From: Limnohabitans sp.
GTDB taxonomy: Bacteria; Pseudomonadota; Gammaproteobacteria; Burkholderiales; Burkholderiaceae_C
Length of the DNA: 22,919 bases
Direction of reading: 5' to 3'
Assembly: GCA_024641725.1 (NCBI GenBank)
Contig: JAHECM010000134.1
Location: forward strand, 1 to 22,919
Position 1 is the stretch's first letter; every line of letters starts with the position of its first letter. Below are positions 7,933 through 15,232 of this stretch, one piece after another. The position numbers and the translations under genes are program-made. Below the pieces are notes generated by a model that ran no database searches, was not told where the DNA came from, and was given only the letters and a program-made list of their open reading frames with translations.

Positions 7933-9486
7933 ATGCAACTCAATCCCGCAGAAATTTCTGAATTGATCAAGAGCCGCATCGAAGGGCTGTCCGCCAGCGC
8001 CGATATCCGCAACCAAGGCACCGTGGTGTCGGTGACCGACGGTATCGTTCGCGTGCACGGTTTGTCCGATGTGATGCAGGGCGAAATGCTCGAATTCCCA
8101 GCAACAGCCGAAGGCGCTGCCACTTACGGTCTGGCCCTGAACCTCGAGCGTGACTCGGTCGGTGCCGTGATCTTGGGTGAGTACGAGCACATCTCCGAAG
8201 GCGACACTGTCAAGTGCACAGGCCGCATTTTGGAAGTGCCCGTTGGCCCCGAGCTGATTGGCCGCGTGGTGAACGCACTGGGTCAACCGATCGACGGCAA
8301 AGGCCCCATCAACGCCAAAATGACCGACGTGATCGAAAAAGTCGCCCCTGGCGTGATCGCACGTAAATCGGTGGACCAGCCCATGCAAACCGGCCTGAAG
8401 TCGATCGACTCCATGGTGCCCGTGGGCCGTGGCCAGCGCGAGCTGATCATTGGCGACCGTCAGACCGGCAAGACTGCCGTCGCGATCGACGCCATCATCA
8501 ACCAAAAAGGTCAGAACATGACCTGCGTTTACGTCGCGATTGGCCAAAAAGCCTCGTCGATCAAAAACGTGGTGCGCGCTCTGGAACAAGCTGGCGCAAT
8601 GGCTTACACCATCGTGGTGGCTGCTTCTGCCTCTGAATCTGCTGCCATGCAGTACGTGTCGGCCTACTCTGGTTGCACCATGGGCGAATACTTCCGCGAC
8701 CGCGGCGAAGACGCACTGATCGTGTATGACGATTTGTCCAAGCAAGCGGTTGCCTACCGCCAAGTGTCTTTGCTCTTGCGTCGCCCACCAGGCCGCGAAG
8801 CTTACCCTGGCGACGTGTTCTATCTCCACAGCCGCTTGCTCGAGCGTGCCGCCCGCGTGAACGCCGACTACGTCGAAGCCTTCACCAAAGGCGCCGTCAA
8901 AGGCAAAACAGGTTCATTGACGGCTTTGCCCATCATTGAAACCCAAGCCGGTGACGTGTCTGCCTTCGTGCCCACCAACGTGATTTCGATCACCGACGGT
9001 CAGATCTTCTTGGAAACTTCGTTGTTCAACGCCGGTATCCGCCCTGCGATCAACGCCGGTATCTCGGTGTCACGCGTGGGTAGCTCGGCTCAGACCAAGA
9101 TCATCAAAGGCCAGTCCGGCGGTATCCGTACCGACTTGGCCCAATACCGTGAATTGGCCGCTTTTGCCCAGTTTGCCTCCGATCTGGACGAGTCCACACG
9201 CAAGCAACTGGACCGCGGTGCCCGCGTGACGGAATTGCTCAAGCAAGCCCAGTACAGCCCTCTGTCGATCAGTTTGATGGGCGCCAGCCTGTTTGCTGTG
9301 AACAAAGGCTTCATGGACGACATCGATGTCAAGAAAGTGCTGTCTTTTGAGCATGGCCTGCACGCCTACCTCAAAGGCAAAAACGCAGCACTCTTGGCCA
9401 AGATGGAGAGCACCCAAGCCCTGGACAAAGAAGCCGATGCTGAATTGACCGCTGCTGTGGCTGCTTTCAAGAAAAGCTTTGCTTAA
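7933..9486 (+). CDS. atpA: F1Fo ATP synthase subunit alpha
   Basis: Non-catalytic nucleotide-binding subunit of the F1 hexamer, 517 residues. Domains run in the usual order: N-terminal beta barrel, central nucleotide-binding domain with Walker A GDRQTGKT (residues 174-181), and helical C-terminal domain. The arginine that reaches into the catalytic site is present in SVSRVGSSAQ (Arg381). The conserved LLLRRPPGREAYPGDVF segment lies around residue 280. The start ATG is preceded by AAGGA. Long open frames on the opposite strand (for example 7534-8829) are codon-bias shadows of this gene and atpH. Confidence 0.98.
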   Translation: MQLNPAEISELIKSRIEGLSASADIRNQGTVVSVTDGIVRVHGLSDVMQGEMLEFPATAEGAATYGLALNLERDSVGAVILGEYEHISEGDTVKCTGRILEVPVGPELIGRVVNALGQPIDGKGPINAKMTDVIEKVAPGVIARKSVDQPMQTGLKSIDSMVPVGRGQRELIIGDRQTGKTAVAIDAIINQKGQNMTCVYVAIGQKASSIKNVVRALEQAGAMAYTIVVAASASESAAMQYVSAYSGCTMGEYFRDRGEDALIVYDDLSKQAVAYRQVSLLLRRPPGREAYPGDVFYLHSRLLERAARVNADYVEAFTKGAVKGKTGSLTALPIIETQAGDVSAFVPTNVISITDGQIFLETSLFNAGIRPAINAGISVSRVGSSAQTKIIKGQSGGIRTDLAQYRELAAFAQFASDLDESTRKQLDRGARVTELLKQAQYSPLSISLMGASLFAVNKGFMDDIDVKKVLSFEHGLHAYLKGKNAALLAKMESTQALDKEADAELTAAVAAFKKSFA

Positions 9487-9513
9487 TTTCTACCTGATCA
9501 AAAGGAGCCGCTG

Positions 9514-10401
9514 ATGGCATCGGGCAAGGAACTACGCACCAAGATCAAATCGGTGGAAAACACCAAGAAGATCACCAAGGCCATGGAGATGATTTCTGTC
9601 TCCAAAATGCGCAAGGCGCAGGAGCGTATGCGCACGGCCCGGCCTTACAGCGAGAAGATTCGCGCCATCGCGACTCATCTCGGGCAGGCCAACCCTGAGT
9701 ACGTGCACGCCTTCATGAAGCAAAACGACGGCAAGTCCGTCGGCTTCATTGTGGTGACCACGGACAAAGGTTTGTGCGGTGGCTTGAACACCAACCTGCT
9801 GCGCGCCGTGACAGGAAAATTGCGTGAAGCACAAACCGAAGGCAAAACACCCATGGCTGTGGCCATTGGTGGCAAAGGTTTGGGTTTCCTGAACCGTGTC
9901 AACGCCAAAGTGGTGGCCCACGTGACGCATCTGGGCGACAAGCCTCACCTTGACAAGCTGATAGGCCCCGTCAAGGTGCTGCTCGACGCGTATGTTGCCG
10001 GTGAGGTGAGCGCTGTGTACCTGTGCTACAACAAGTTTGTCAGCACCATGGCGCAATTGCCCACCATTGACCAGTTGTTGCCATTGTCTTCTTCCAAAAT
10101 GGAAGCGGACAGCAAAGCAGCCGGCGCGGTGAGCCATGGATGGGATTACCTCTATGAGCCAGATGCCCAAACGGTCATTGACGAGTTGTTGACCCGTTAT
10201 GCCGAAGCATTAGCTTACCAGGCCGTGGCAGAAAACATGGCTTCTGAGCACGCAGCGCGCATGGTGGCCATGAAGGCTGCCACGGACAACGCTGGCAATG
10301 TGATCGGCGAGCTCAAGCTTGTTTACAACAAGACTCGTCAGGCAGCCATCACCAAAGAACTGTCGGAAATCGTCTCTGGCGCAGCTGCGATCAGCGGTTG
10401 A
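9514..10401 (+). CDS. atpG: F1Fo ATP synthase subunit gamma
   Basis: Central rotor shaft of F1, 295 residues, slightly longer than the E. coli protein. The N-terminal helix contains the highly conserved segment TKKITKAMEMISVSKMRKAQ (from about residue 18), and the C-terminal helix carries NKTRQAAITKELSEIVSGA. Together these form the coiled coil inside the alpha-beta hexamer. The central fold includes TDKGLCGGLNTNL. The ATG at 9514 has AGGAG just upstream. The gene lies 27 bases after atpA. Confidence 0.97.
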   Translation: MASGKELRTKIKSVENTKKITKAMEMISVSKMRKAQERMRTARPYSEKIRAIATHLGQANPEYVHAFMKQNDGKSVGFIVVTTDKGLCGGLNTNLLRAVTGKLREAQTEGKTPMAVAIGGKGLGFLNRVNAKVVAHVTHLGDKPHLDKLIGPVKVLLDAYVAGEVSAVYLCYNKFVSTMAQLPTIDQLLPLSSSKMEADSKAAGAVSHGWDYLYEPDAQTVIDELLTRYAEALAYQAVAENMASEHAARMVAMKAATDNAGNVIGELKLVYNKTRQAAITKELSEIVSGAAAISG

Positions 10402-10439
10402 TTCCCAGTTCAGCAAATTCAAATTATTTGGAGCGAAAA

Positions 10440-11843
10440 ATGCAAGCCCAAGGAAAAATTGTTCAGTGTATTGGTGCGGTGGTCGACGTGGAATTTCCAC
10501 GCAACCAGATGCCCAAGGTTTATGACGCTCTCAAAATGGAAGGCTCTGCGCTGACCCTGGAAGTGCAGCAGCAACTCGGCGACGGCATCGTGCGTACCAT
10601 TGCGCTCGGCTCTTCCGACGGTCTGCGCCGTGGTCTGATCGTGTTCAACACGGGCAAAGCCATCACCGTGCCCGTGGGTAAGGCCACATTGGGCCGCATC
10701 ATGGACGTGCTCGGCGCGCCCATCGACGAGCGTGGTCCGGTCAGCCAAGAGCTCACCGCTTCTATTCACCGCAAAGCGCCTGCTTACGACGAGTTGAGCC
10801 CTTCGCAAGAATTGCTCGAGACCGGCATCAAAGTGATTGACTTGGTCTGCCCTTTCGCCAAAGGCGGTAAGGTCGGCTTGTTCGGTGGTGCCGGTGTGGG
10901 CAAGACCGTGAACATGATGGAACTCATCAACAACATCGCCAAGGCGCACAGCGGCTTGTCCGTGTTCGCTGGTGTGGGTGAGCGTACCCGTGAAGGCAAC
11001 GACTTCTACCACGAGATGGCCGACTCCGGTGTCGTGAACCTCGAGAACCTGCCTGAGTCCAAAGTGGCCATGGTCTACGGTCAGATGAACGAGCCACCAG
11101 GCAACCGTTTGCGCGTGGCCCTGACCGGTCTGACCATCGCTGAGTCTTTCCGCGACGAAGGCAAAGACGTGTTGTTCTTCGTGGACAACATCTACCGTTA
11201 CACCTTGGCCGGTACCGAAGTGTCCGCCTTGTTGGGTCGTATGCCTTCTGCCGTGGGTTACCAGCCTACGCTGGCCGAAGAAATGGGTCGCTTGCAAGAG
11301 CGGATCACTTCGACCAAAGTCGGTTCGATCACTTCCATCCAGGCCGTTTACGTGCCAGCGGATGACTTGACCGACCCGTCGCCTGCCACCACATTCGCGC
11401 ACTTGGACTCCACTGTTGTGTTGTCTCGTGACATCGCATCGCTCGGTATCTACCCTGCGGTCGATCCACTGGACTCCACCAGCCGTCAGCTCGATCCTCT
11501 GGTGGTTGGTCAAGACCACTACGAAACAGCCCGCGCCGTGCAGGGCACCCTGCAGCGTTACCGTGAACTGCGCGACATCATCGCCATCATGGGTATGGAC
11601 GACTTGGCACCTGAAGACAAGCTGGCCGTGGCCCGCGCTCGCAAGATCCAACGTTTCCTGTCGCAGCCTTTCCACGTCGCTGAAGTGTTCACCGGCTCGC
11701 CCGGCAAGTACGTCACATTGGCTGAAACCATCCGTGGCTTCAAGATGATTGTGGCTGGCGAGTGCGATCACCTGCCAGAGCAAGCCTTCTACATGGTCGG
11801 CACCATCGACGAAGCATTCGAAAAGGCCAAAAAGGCAGCGTAA
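10440..11843 (+). CDS. atpD: F1Fo ATP synthase subunit beta
   Basis: Catalytic subunit of F1, 467 residues. Walker A is GGAGVGKT (residues 149-156), the catalytic glutamate region is GVGERTREGND, and Walker B lies in VLFFVDNIYRYTLAGTE. The lever segment called DELSEED in E. coli reads DDLAPED here (residues 387-393), with one fewer acidic residue. The open frame extends 14 codons upstream to a TTG inside the atpG stop region, but ATG at 10440 has GGAG six bases ahead and matches the family N-terminus, so it is taken as the start. The gap to atpC (70 bases) is the longest inside the operon and holds a hairpin. Confidence 0.98.
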   Translation: MQAQGKIVQCIGAVVDVEFPRNQMPKVYDALKMEGSALTLEVQQQLGDGIVRTIALGSSDGLRRGLIVFNTGKAITVPVGKATLGRIMDVLGAPIDERGPVSQELTASIHRKAPAYDELSPSQELLETGIKVIDLVCPFAKGGKVGLFGGAGVGKTVNMMELINNIAKAHSGLSVFAGVGERTREGNDFYHEMADSGVVNLENLPESKVAMVYGQMNEPPGNRLRVALTGLTIAESFRDEGKDVLFFVDNIYRYTLAGTEVSALLGRMPSAVGYQPTLAEEMGRLQERITSTKVGSITSIQAVYVPADDLTDPSPATTFAHLDSTVVLSRDIASLGIYPAVDPLDSTSRQLDPLVVGQDHYETARAVQGTLQRYRELRDIIAIMGMDDLAPEDKLAVARARKIQRFLSQPFHVAEVFTGSPGKYVTLAETIRGFKMIVAGECDHLPEQAFYMVGTIDEAFEKAKKAA

Positions 11844-11853
11844 AGCAGTGCGT

Positions 11854-11878
11854 CGGGGCGGTTGATGCAACCACCCCG
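11854..11878 (+). other. Intergenic hairpin between atpD and atpC
   Basis: CGGGGCGGTTG, a three-base ATG loop, then CAACCACCCCG: ten base pairs with one C-A mismatch, starting ten bases after the atpD stop. No run of T follows directly, so it is not a standard terminator. It could act as an RNA-stability or processing element that sets the level of atpC, or as a partial attenuator. The structure is visible in the sequence and the role is inferred. Confidence 0.55.
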
Positions 11879-11913
11879 CAACTTGCTTTTCACAGACCTT
11901 TTAAGGAGTAAAC

Positions 11914-12330
11914 ATGAACACCATCCACGTTGATGTGGTCAGTGCCGAAGAATCCATTTACTCGGGTGAAGCCCGGTTTGTGGCTTTGCCCGGCGAGTCT
12001 GGCGAGCTGGGCATTTACCCACGCCACACCCCGCTGATCACCCGCATCAAGGCCGGCTCGGTTCGCATCGAGAAAGCTGACGGCGGCGAGGAATTCGTTT
12101 TCGTGGCCGGCGGCATTTTGGAAGTGCAGCCCAACTGCGTGACCGTGTTGTCTGACACCGCGATCCGCGGCAAAGACCTCGACGAAGAAAAAGCCAACGC
12201 GGCCAAAGCAAGCGCCGAAGAAGCGCTGCGCAACGCCAAGACAGAAATCGACTTGGCACGCGCGCAATCGGAGCTGGCCATCTTGGCGGCTCAGCTGTCG
12301 GCCTTGCGCCGGTTTCGCGGCAACAAGTGA
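11914..12330 (+). CDS. atpC: F1Fo ATP synthase subunit epsilon
   Basis: Small rotor subunit at the foot of gamma and intrinsic inhibitor of ATP hydrolysis, 138 residues. The N-terminal beta-sandwich shows VDVVSAEESIYSGEA and the conserved GELGIYPRHTPLIT. The C-terminal part, from about residue 88, is an Ala/Glu/Lys-rich helical hairpin that can extend into F1. A strong AAGGAG precedes the ATG. It is the last gene of the operon and is followed by a rho-independent terminator. Confidence 0.97.
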   Translation: MNTIHVDVVSAEESIYSGEARFVALPGESGELGIYPRHTPLITRIKAGSVRIEKADGGEEFVFVAGGILEVQPNCVTVLSDTAIRGKDLDEEKANAAKASAEEALRNAKTEIDLARAQSELAILAAQLSALRRFRGNK

Positions 12331-12339
12331 CCCCGACCC

Positions 12340-12355
12340 GTTCACGGCTGTGAAC
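12340..12355. repeat. Short perfect inverted repeat after atpC
   Basis: GTTCAC, four-base spacer GGCT, GTGAAC. It lies ten bases after the atpC stop and just before the terminator. In RNA it is a six-pair hairpin with a tetraloop, which may protect the 3' end of the message. In DNA it is a 16-base palindrome of the kind bound by a dimeric regulator. The sequence does not decide between these. Confidence 0.5.
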
Positions 12356-12362
12356 CCGTCTC

Positions 12363-12396
12363 AAAACCCGGCGCAGCAATGTGGCCGGGTTTTTTC
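12363..12396 (+). terminator. Rho-independent terminator of the atp operon
   Basis: ACCCGGC and GCCGGGT form a seven-pair GC-rich stem with an 11-base loop, flanked by A-rich sequence on the left and six T on the right. It lies about 33 bases after the atpC stop. A second small perfect inverted repeat (GTTCAC, GGCT, GTGAAC; 12340-12355) lies between the stop codon and this terminator. Confidence 0.85.
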
Positions 12397-12443
12397 ATCT
12401 TAGGTCGTCCTCGACCGCCGAGGGTTGCACGCCAGTGGCCTCT

Positions 12444-12470
12444 TTGCCACACCCCTGAAAGAGGCACAAT
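12444..12470 (+). promoter_or_regulatory. Candidate promoter for the three-gene cluster behind atpC
   Basis: TTGCCA (12444-12449, five of six consensus bases) and CACAAT (12465-12470, four of six) are separated by 15 bases, slightly short of the optimum. It lies after the atp terminator and before the SnoaL-like gene. If real, transcription starts near 12477, which favours ATG at 12499 as the first start codon. Confidence 0.33.
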
Positions 12471-12498
12471 GGGGCTCCCTTTTTTGCACGTCACCGCC

Positions 12499-12948
12499 AT
12501 GAAAAAAGCGAAACTCCAAGCCGCCATTGTGGGCGGCACCGCCGACGACGTAGAGCAGGCTTTTTACGAAGCCCTGCACAACGCCGACTTACAGAAGTTG
12601 ATGGCGTGCTGGGCTGAAGAAGACGAAATCGTGTGCGTTCACCCGGGTGGTCCGCGGCTCATTGGGGCAGGTGCCATCCAGCAAGCGTTTGACGCCATGT
12701 TCTCCAATGGCAGCGTGCAAGCCCGGCCCGAACGCATCCACAAAATCGAATCGCTGGCCTCGGCTGTGCACCACTTGGTCGAAAGAGTCGAGGTGCTCAC
12801 GCCCACAGGCTCACAAACGGCTTGGGTGTTGGCCACCAACGTGTACCACAAGACCCCGCAAGGCTGGCGCATGGTGGCGCATCACGCCAGCCCGGGCACA
12901 GCGCAAGACGTGGCCGAGTTGGGGCAGCGCGCCCCCGTCTTCCATTGA
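12499..12948 (+). CDS. SnoaL/NTF2-like (DUF4440-type) small protein
   Basis: A 149-residue soluble protein with the cone-shaped SnoaL/NTF2 pattern: an N-terminal helix (DDVEQAFYEALHNADLQKLMACWAEEDEIVCVHPGG, spread over residues 16-51), a loop GAGAIQQAFDAMF, then beta strands ending GWRMVAHHASP. Such proteins often act as small-molecule isomerases or binding partners, but many have no known reaction, and no function can be assigned here. The start is uncertain. ATG at 12499 lacks a ribosome binding site, whereas ATG at 12469 has GAGG four bases ahead but overlaps a candidate -10 box. The open frame itself reaches back into the atp terminator, which is not believable. The stop codon overlaps the TTG start of the next gene. 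Confidence 0.8.
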   Translation: MKKAKLQAAIVGGTADDVEQAFYEALHNADLQKLMACWAEEDEIVCVHPGGPRLIGAGAIQQAFDAMFSNGSVQARPERIHKIESLASAVHHLVERVEVLTPTGSQTAWVLATNVYHKTPQGWRMVAHHASPGTAQDVAELGQRAPVFH

Positions 12949-13961
12949 ACACCTACCGCGCGCCGGCATGGCTGTGGGGTGGGCATGCCCAGACCATCTG
13001 GCCGGCACTGTGGGCCCGGCGCAGGCACTTGGCAGCGCTGCCCTTCCTTCGAGAGCGCTGGAGCAGCCCCGATGGGGATTTTGTGGATGTTGACCGACAA
13101 GTGGCCAGCCATCCTGAGCGTCCGCTCTTGGTGCTTTTTCACGGCCTTGAAGGCTCATCGGGGAGCCACTACGCGCAAGCGTTCGCGGACTGGGCAGCAG
13201 AACACGATGTCCAGTTTGCCCTGCCGCATTTCAGGGGTTGCAGTGGAGAGATCAACCGTGCGCCGCGTGCCTACCATTCGGGGGACCATGAAGAGATCGA
13301 TTGGATACTCTCGCGCTTTCGCACGCAGCACCAAGCTGCAGGGGGCCGGCAGCTGGTGGCGGCAGGTGTTTCTTTGGGGGGCAATGCGCTGATGCGATGG
13401 GCCGGGGAGCACGGCGCGCAGGCCGCAGCCAAGGCCGATGCCGTGGCCTGCGTGTGCTCCCCACTGGACCTGACTGAAAGCGGCCTGGCCATAGGGCGAG
13501 GCTTCAACAAGCAAGTCTACACGCGGATGTTTTTGCGCAGCATGAAGCCCAAAGCCCTGGCCAAACTGGTGCAACACCCACGCTTGTTTGACCGCCAGCG
13601 GCTGCTGGCCGCTGAAAGCTTGTACGAATTCGACAATGTGTTCACCGCTCCGCTGCACGGTTTTCGCGACACCGATGACTACTGGCTTCGAGCCTCTGCC
13701 AAACCGCTGCTGCAAGCGGTGGGCATTCCGGCGCTGGCGCTCAATGCTTTGAATGACCCGTTTGTGCCTGCCGCCAGTTTGCCCAACCGCAGTGGGGTGT
13801 CCCGCCATGTCACGCTTTGGCAACCGCCGCATGGGGGGCATGTGGGCTTTGCGCAAGGCGGTCTGCCGGGCCATGTGCGGGGACTGCCAGATGCGGTGGG
13901 CGCATGGCTGATGCAGGCGGCGGGAGTGCAGCTTGCACAAGGGGAGACTTTGCATGGATGA
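12945..13961 (+). CDS. YheT-family alpha/beta hydrolase
   Basis: A 338-residue alpha/beta hydrolase. It opens with the family signature WLWGGHAQTIWPAL. The oxyanion-loop region is LFHGLEGSSGSHY (residues 65-76), the nucleophile elbow GVSLGGNAL gives Ser143, the acid is Asp271 in NALNDPFVP, and the base is His299 in PPHGGHVGF. The triad is complete. No ATG exists before about residue 195, and the family N-terminus begins right at a TTG (12945-12947), so that is the likely start. It shares three bases with the TGA of the SnoaL-like gene, which suggests translational coupling. YheT relatives act as esterases on short-chain esters in vitro, and the physiological substrate is not known. The 3' end overlaps the next gene by eight bases. 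Confidence 0.88.
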   Translation: MNTYRAPAWLWGGHAQTIWPALWARRRHLAALPFLRERWSSPDGDFVDVDRQVASHPERPLLVLFHGLEGSSGSHYAQAFADWAAEHDVQFALPHFRGCSGEINRAPRAYHSGDHEEIDWILSRFRTQHQAAGGRQLVAAGVSLGGNALMRWAGEHGAQAAAKADAVACVCSPLDLTESGLAIGRGFNKQVYTRMFLRSMKPKALAKLVQHPRLFDRQRLLAAESLYEFDNVFTAPLHGFRDTDDYWLRASAKPLLQAVGIPALALNALNDPFVPAASLPNRSGVSRHVTLWQPPHGGHVGFAQGGLPGHVRGLPDAVGAWLMQAAGVQLAQGETLHG

Positions 13962-14505
13962 CATCGTTCGCCAAGCCATGAGCAAGTGGCCGGATGTGCC
14001 CGACTGCGTGGGTTGGTTGGGCTTGGACAGCCGAGGGCAGTGGCACATGCGTGACGACCGTGTGCAGGCGCTGGGCCGCTTTCAGAGTGGCGTGGCCGGC
14101 GCCAAAGGCTCGGTGCTGCGGCACGAAAAACTGATCGATTTCATCCAACGCAATTACGAAGCCGATGCGCTGGGCCGCTGGTATTTTCAGAACGGGCCGC
14201 AACGCGTCTTTGTGGAACTGGAAGCCGCACCGTGGGTTTGGCGAATCGACGCAGACCATGTCCCTGTGGCCCACAACGGCGAGCGCACCAGCGTCTTGGC
14301 GTGCTTGCTGGATCCCTTGGGTCGGGTGTACTTGCACACGCCCTTGGGGCTTGGCTTGGTGCACACCTTGGACGTGGGCCTGGCTGCACAAGCCCTTGAG
14401 GCCGGAAAGTGGACGCTGCAAGAATGCGAAACGCAAGCACTTGCGCCGAGATACGGCTTTGTGCTCAGTCCTGAGGCATTGGCAGCAGTGGGCATGGCAG
14501 GCTGA
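13954..14505 (+). CDS. Uncharacterised conserved protein, possibly the family labelled DUF2946
   Basis: A 183-residue protein with no signal peptide or membrane span. The N-terminus is MDDIVRQAMSKWPDVPDCVGWLGLD, given here as residues 1-25 in short: a helix, then a Trp-Leu-Gly-Leu-Asp turn. Other segments that look conserved are RHEKLIDFIQRNYEAD (56-71), GRWYFQNGPQRVFVELE (74-90) and PWVWRI (93-98). I recall similar proteins in Comamonadaceae annotated as DUF2946 but cannot verify that label. ATG at 13954 has GGGGAG seven bases ahead and is preferred over a TTG 21 bases earlier. It overlaps the hydrolase gene by eight bases, so the two are probably translated together. Function is unknown. 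It is followed by a hairpin shared with the convergent cytochrome gene. Confidence 0.75.
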   Translation: MDDIVRQAMSKWPDVPDCVGWLGLDSRGQWHMRDDRVQALGRFQSGVAGAKGSVLRHEKLIDFIQRNYEADALGRWYFQNGPQRVFVELEAAPWVWRIDADHVPVAHNGERTSVLACLLDPLGRVYLHTPLGLGLVHTLDVGLAAQALEAGKWTLQECETQALAPRYGFVLSPEALAAVGMAG

Positions 14506-14512
14506 GACGGCC

Positions 14513-14540
14513 GAAAAAAAGCCGACCCTAAGGTCGGCTG
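14513..14540 (-). terminator. Rho-independent terminator of the cytochrome c gene (possibly bidirectional)
   Basis: AGCCGACC and GGTCGGCT form an eight-pair stem with a four-base loop (14520-14539). Read on the minus strand it is followed by seven T, 20 bases after the cytochrome stop codon. On the plus strand the stem is followed only by GTTTG, so termination of the genes coming from the left would be weaker. Confidence 0.85.
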
Positions 14541-14559
14541 TTTGGGGGCAAAAAGCCAA

Positions 14560-15090
14560 TTACTTCTTATCGCCTTCGGCTGCCGCTGGGGCTTTGGGTT
14601 CTTCAAATTTGGCACCGCCGTTGTTGGCCATGTAAGCCGCAGCGCGTGAAATTTCAATGTCGTTGAAGTCGCCACCGCCTTGAGCTCCCATGGCGCCTTT
14701 GCCTTTGAGCGCCGAGTTGGTCAAAGCCTCCAGGCCTTGTTTGATGCGCGGGCCCCATGCGCCAGCATCACCAAACTTAGGCGCGCCAGCGGCACCGGTT
14801 GCGTGGCAGGCGGCGCACTGGGCTTTGTAGACTTCTTCGCCTGATTTGAGCGGACGGTTGGCGTCACGCACTTCAACCGCACCCACTTTTTGTATGCGCA
14901 TGGCCACGGCCTTTTCGGCGTCGGCGCTGCCGGGGGCTTCTTTGTTGGCCGAGGTCACGTAGTTCACCAAACCAATGATGATGAAAACGGGGACCACAAA
15001 AGACGCAATGCTGGTCCAGACGAGCTGCTTGGCGCTCTTGACGGGACCCGTGTGGGCTTCGTGTGCTTGATCGTGGCTGTTGTCGCTCAT
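14560..15090 (-). CDS. Membrane-anchored c5-type cytochrome c
   Basis: A 176-residue monoheme cytochrome. A 23-residue cytoplasmic lead rich in His, Asp and Glu precedes one membrane anchor (about residues 24-45, TSIASFVVPVFIIIGLVNYV), leaving the heme domain in the periplasm. Heme attachment is CAACH (Cys92, Cys95, His96), and the likely second axial ligand is Met134 in GAMGAQGGG. The spacing and the GAPKFGDAGAWGPRI segment match cytochrome c5/c555-like proteins. The last 15 residues are Ala/Glu/Lys-rich and probably disordered. It is probably an electron carrier to a terminal oxidase or another periplasmic acceptor; the partner is not in the window. The ATG has AGAGGA just upstream. It stands alone with its own promoter and terminator. 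Confidence 0.92.
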   Translation of the reverse strand: MSDNSHDQAHEAHTGPVKSAKQLVWTSIASFVVPVFIIIGLVNYVTSANKEAPGSADAEKAVAMRIQKVGAVEVRDANRPLKSGEEVYKAQCAACHATGAAGAPKFGDAGAWGPRIKQGLEALTNSALKGKGAMGAQGGGDFNDIEISRAAAYMANNGGAKFEEPKAPAAAEGDKK

Positions 15091-15149
15091 GACATCCTCT
15101 TGTTGGACAGGTTCAACGGGAACCCAAGTTTGACCGGAATCAACCGCGC

Positions 15150-15155
15150 ATTATA
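15150..15155 (-). promoter_or_regulatory. Candidate -10 box of the cytochrome c gene
   Basis: A perfect TATAAT on the minus strand lies 60 bases ahead of the cytochrome ATG. The hexamer 17 bases upstream of it (AAGGTC) matches -35 poorly. Transcription would start near 15143 and give a leader of about 53 bases. Confidence 0.5.
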
Positions 15156-15209
15156 GCGGCCCACCCTTCACTGACCTTGCAGTAAGGCGGTCGGTATGCA
15201 ATTGCGTGA

Positions 15210-15215
15210 GATAAT
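15210..15215 (+). promoter_or_regulatory. Candidate -10 box of the tRNA-Arg gene with GC-rich discriminator
   Basis: GATAAT lies 17 bases before the mature tRNA 5' end and is followed at once by TCGGGCGC. A GC-rich discriminator like this is typical of tRNA and rRNA promoters under stringent control. No convincing -35 hexamer is seen at the usual distance. The role is inferred from motif and position. Confidence 0.45.
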
Positions 15216-15232
15216 TCGGGCGCTAGAAGTGT

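Noticed and set aside
7534..8829. A 431-residue open frame on the minus strand opposite atpH and atpA
   Set aside because: It is His- and Gly-rich shadow sequence crossing two well-supported genes.
10398..10439. TTG start giving atpD 14 extra residues
   Set aside because: ATG at 10440 has a good ribosome binding site and matches the conserved beta-subunit N-terminus.
10419..11870. A 483-residue open frame on the minus strand opposite atpD
   Set aside because: It mirrors atpD codon by codon, is rich in His, Val and Gln as expected of an antisense shadow, has no family motifs, and has no room for its own control signals.
12379..12498. Upstream extension of the SnoaL-like gene
   Set aside because: It would begin inside the atp terminator stem, and the extra residues look non-coding.
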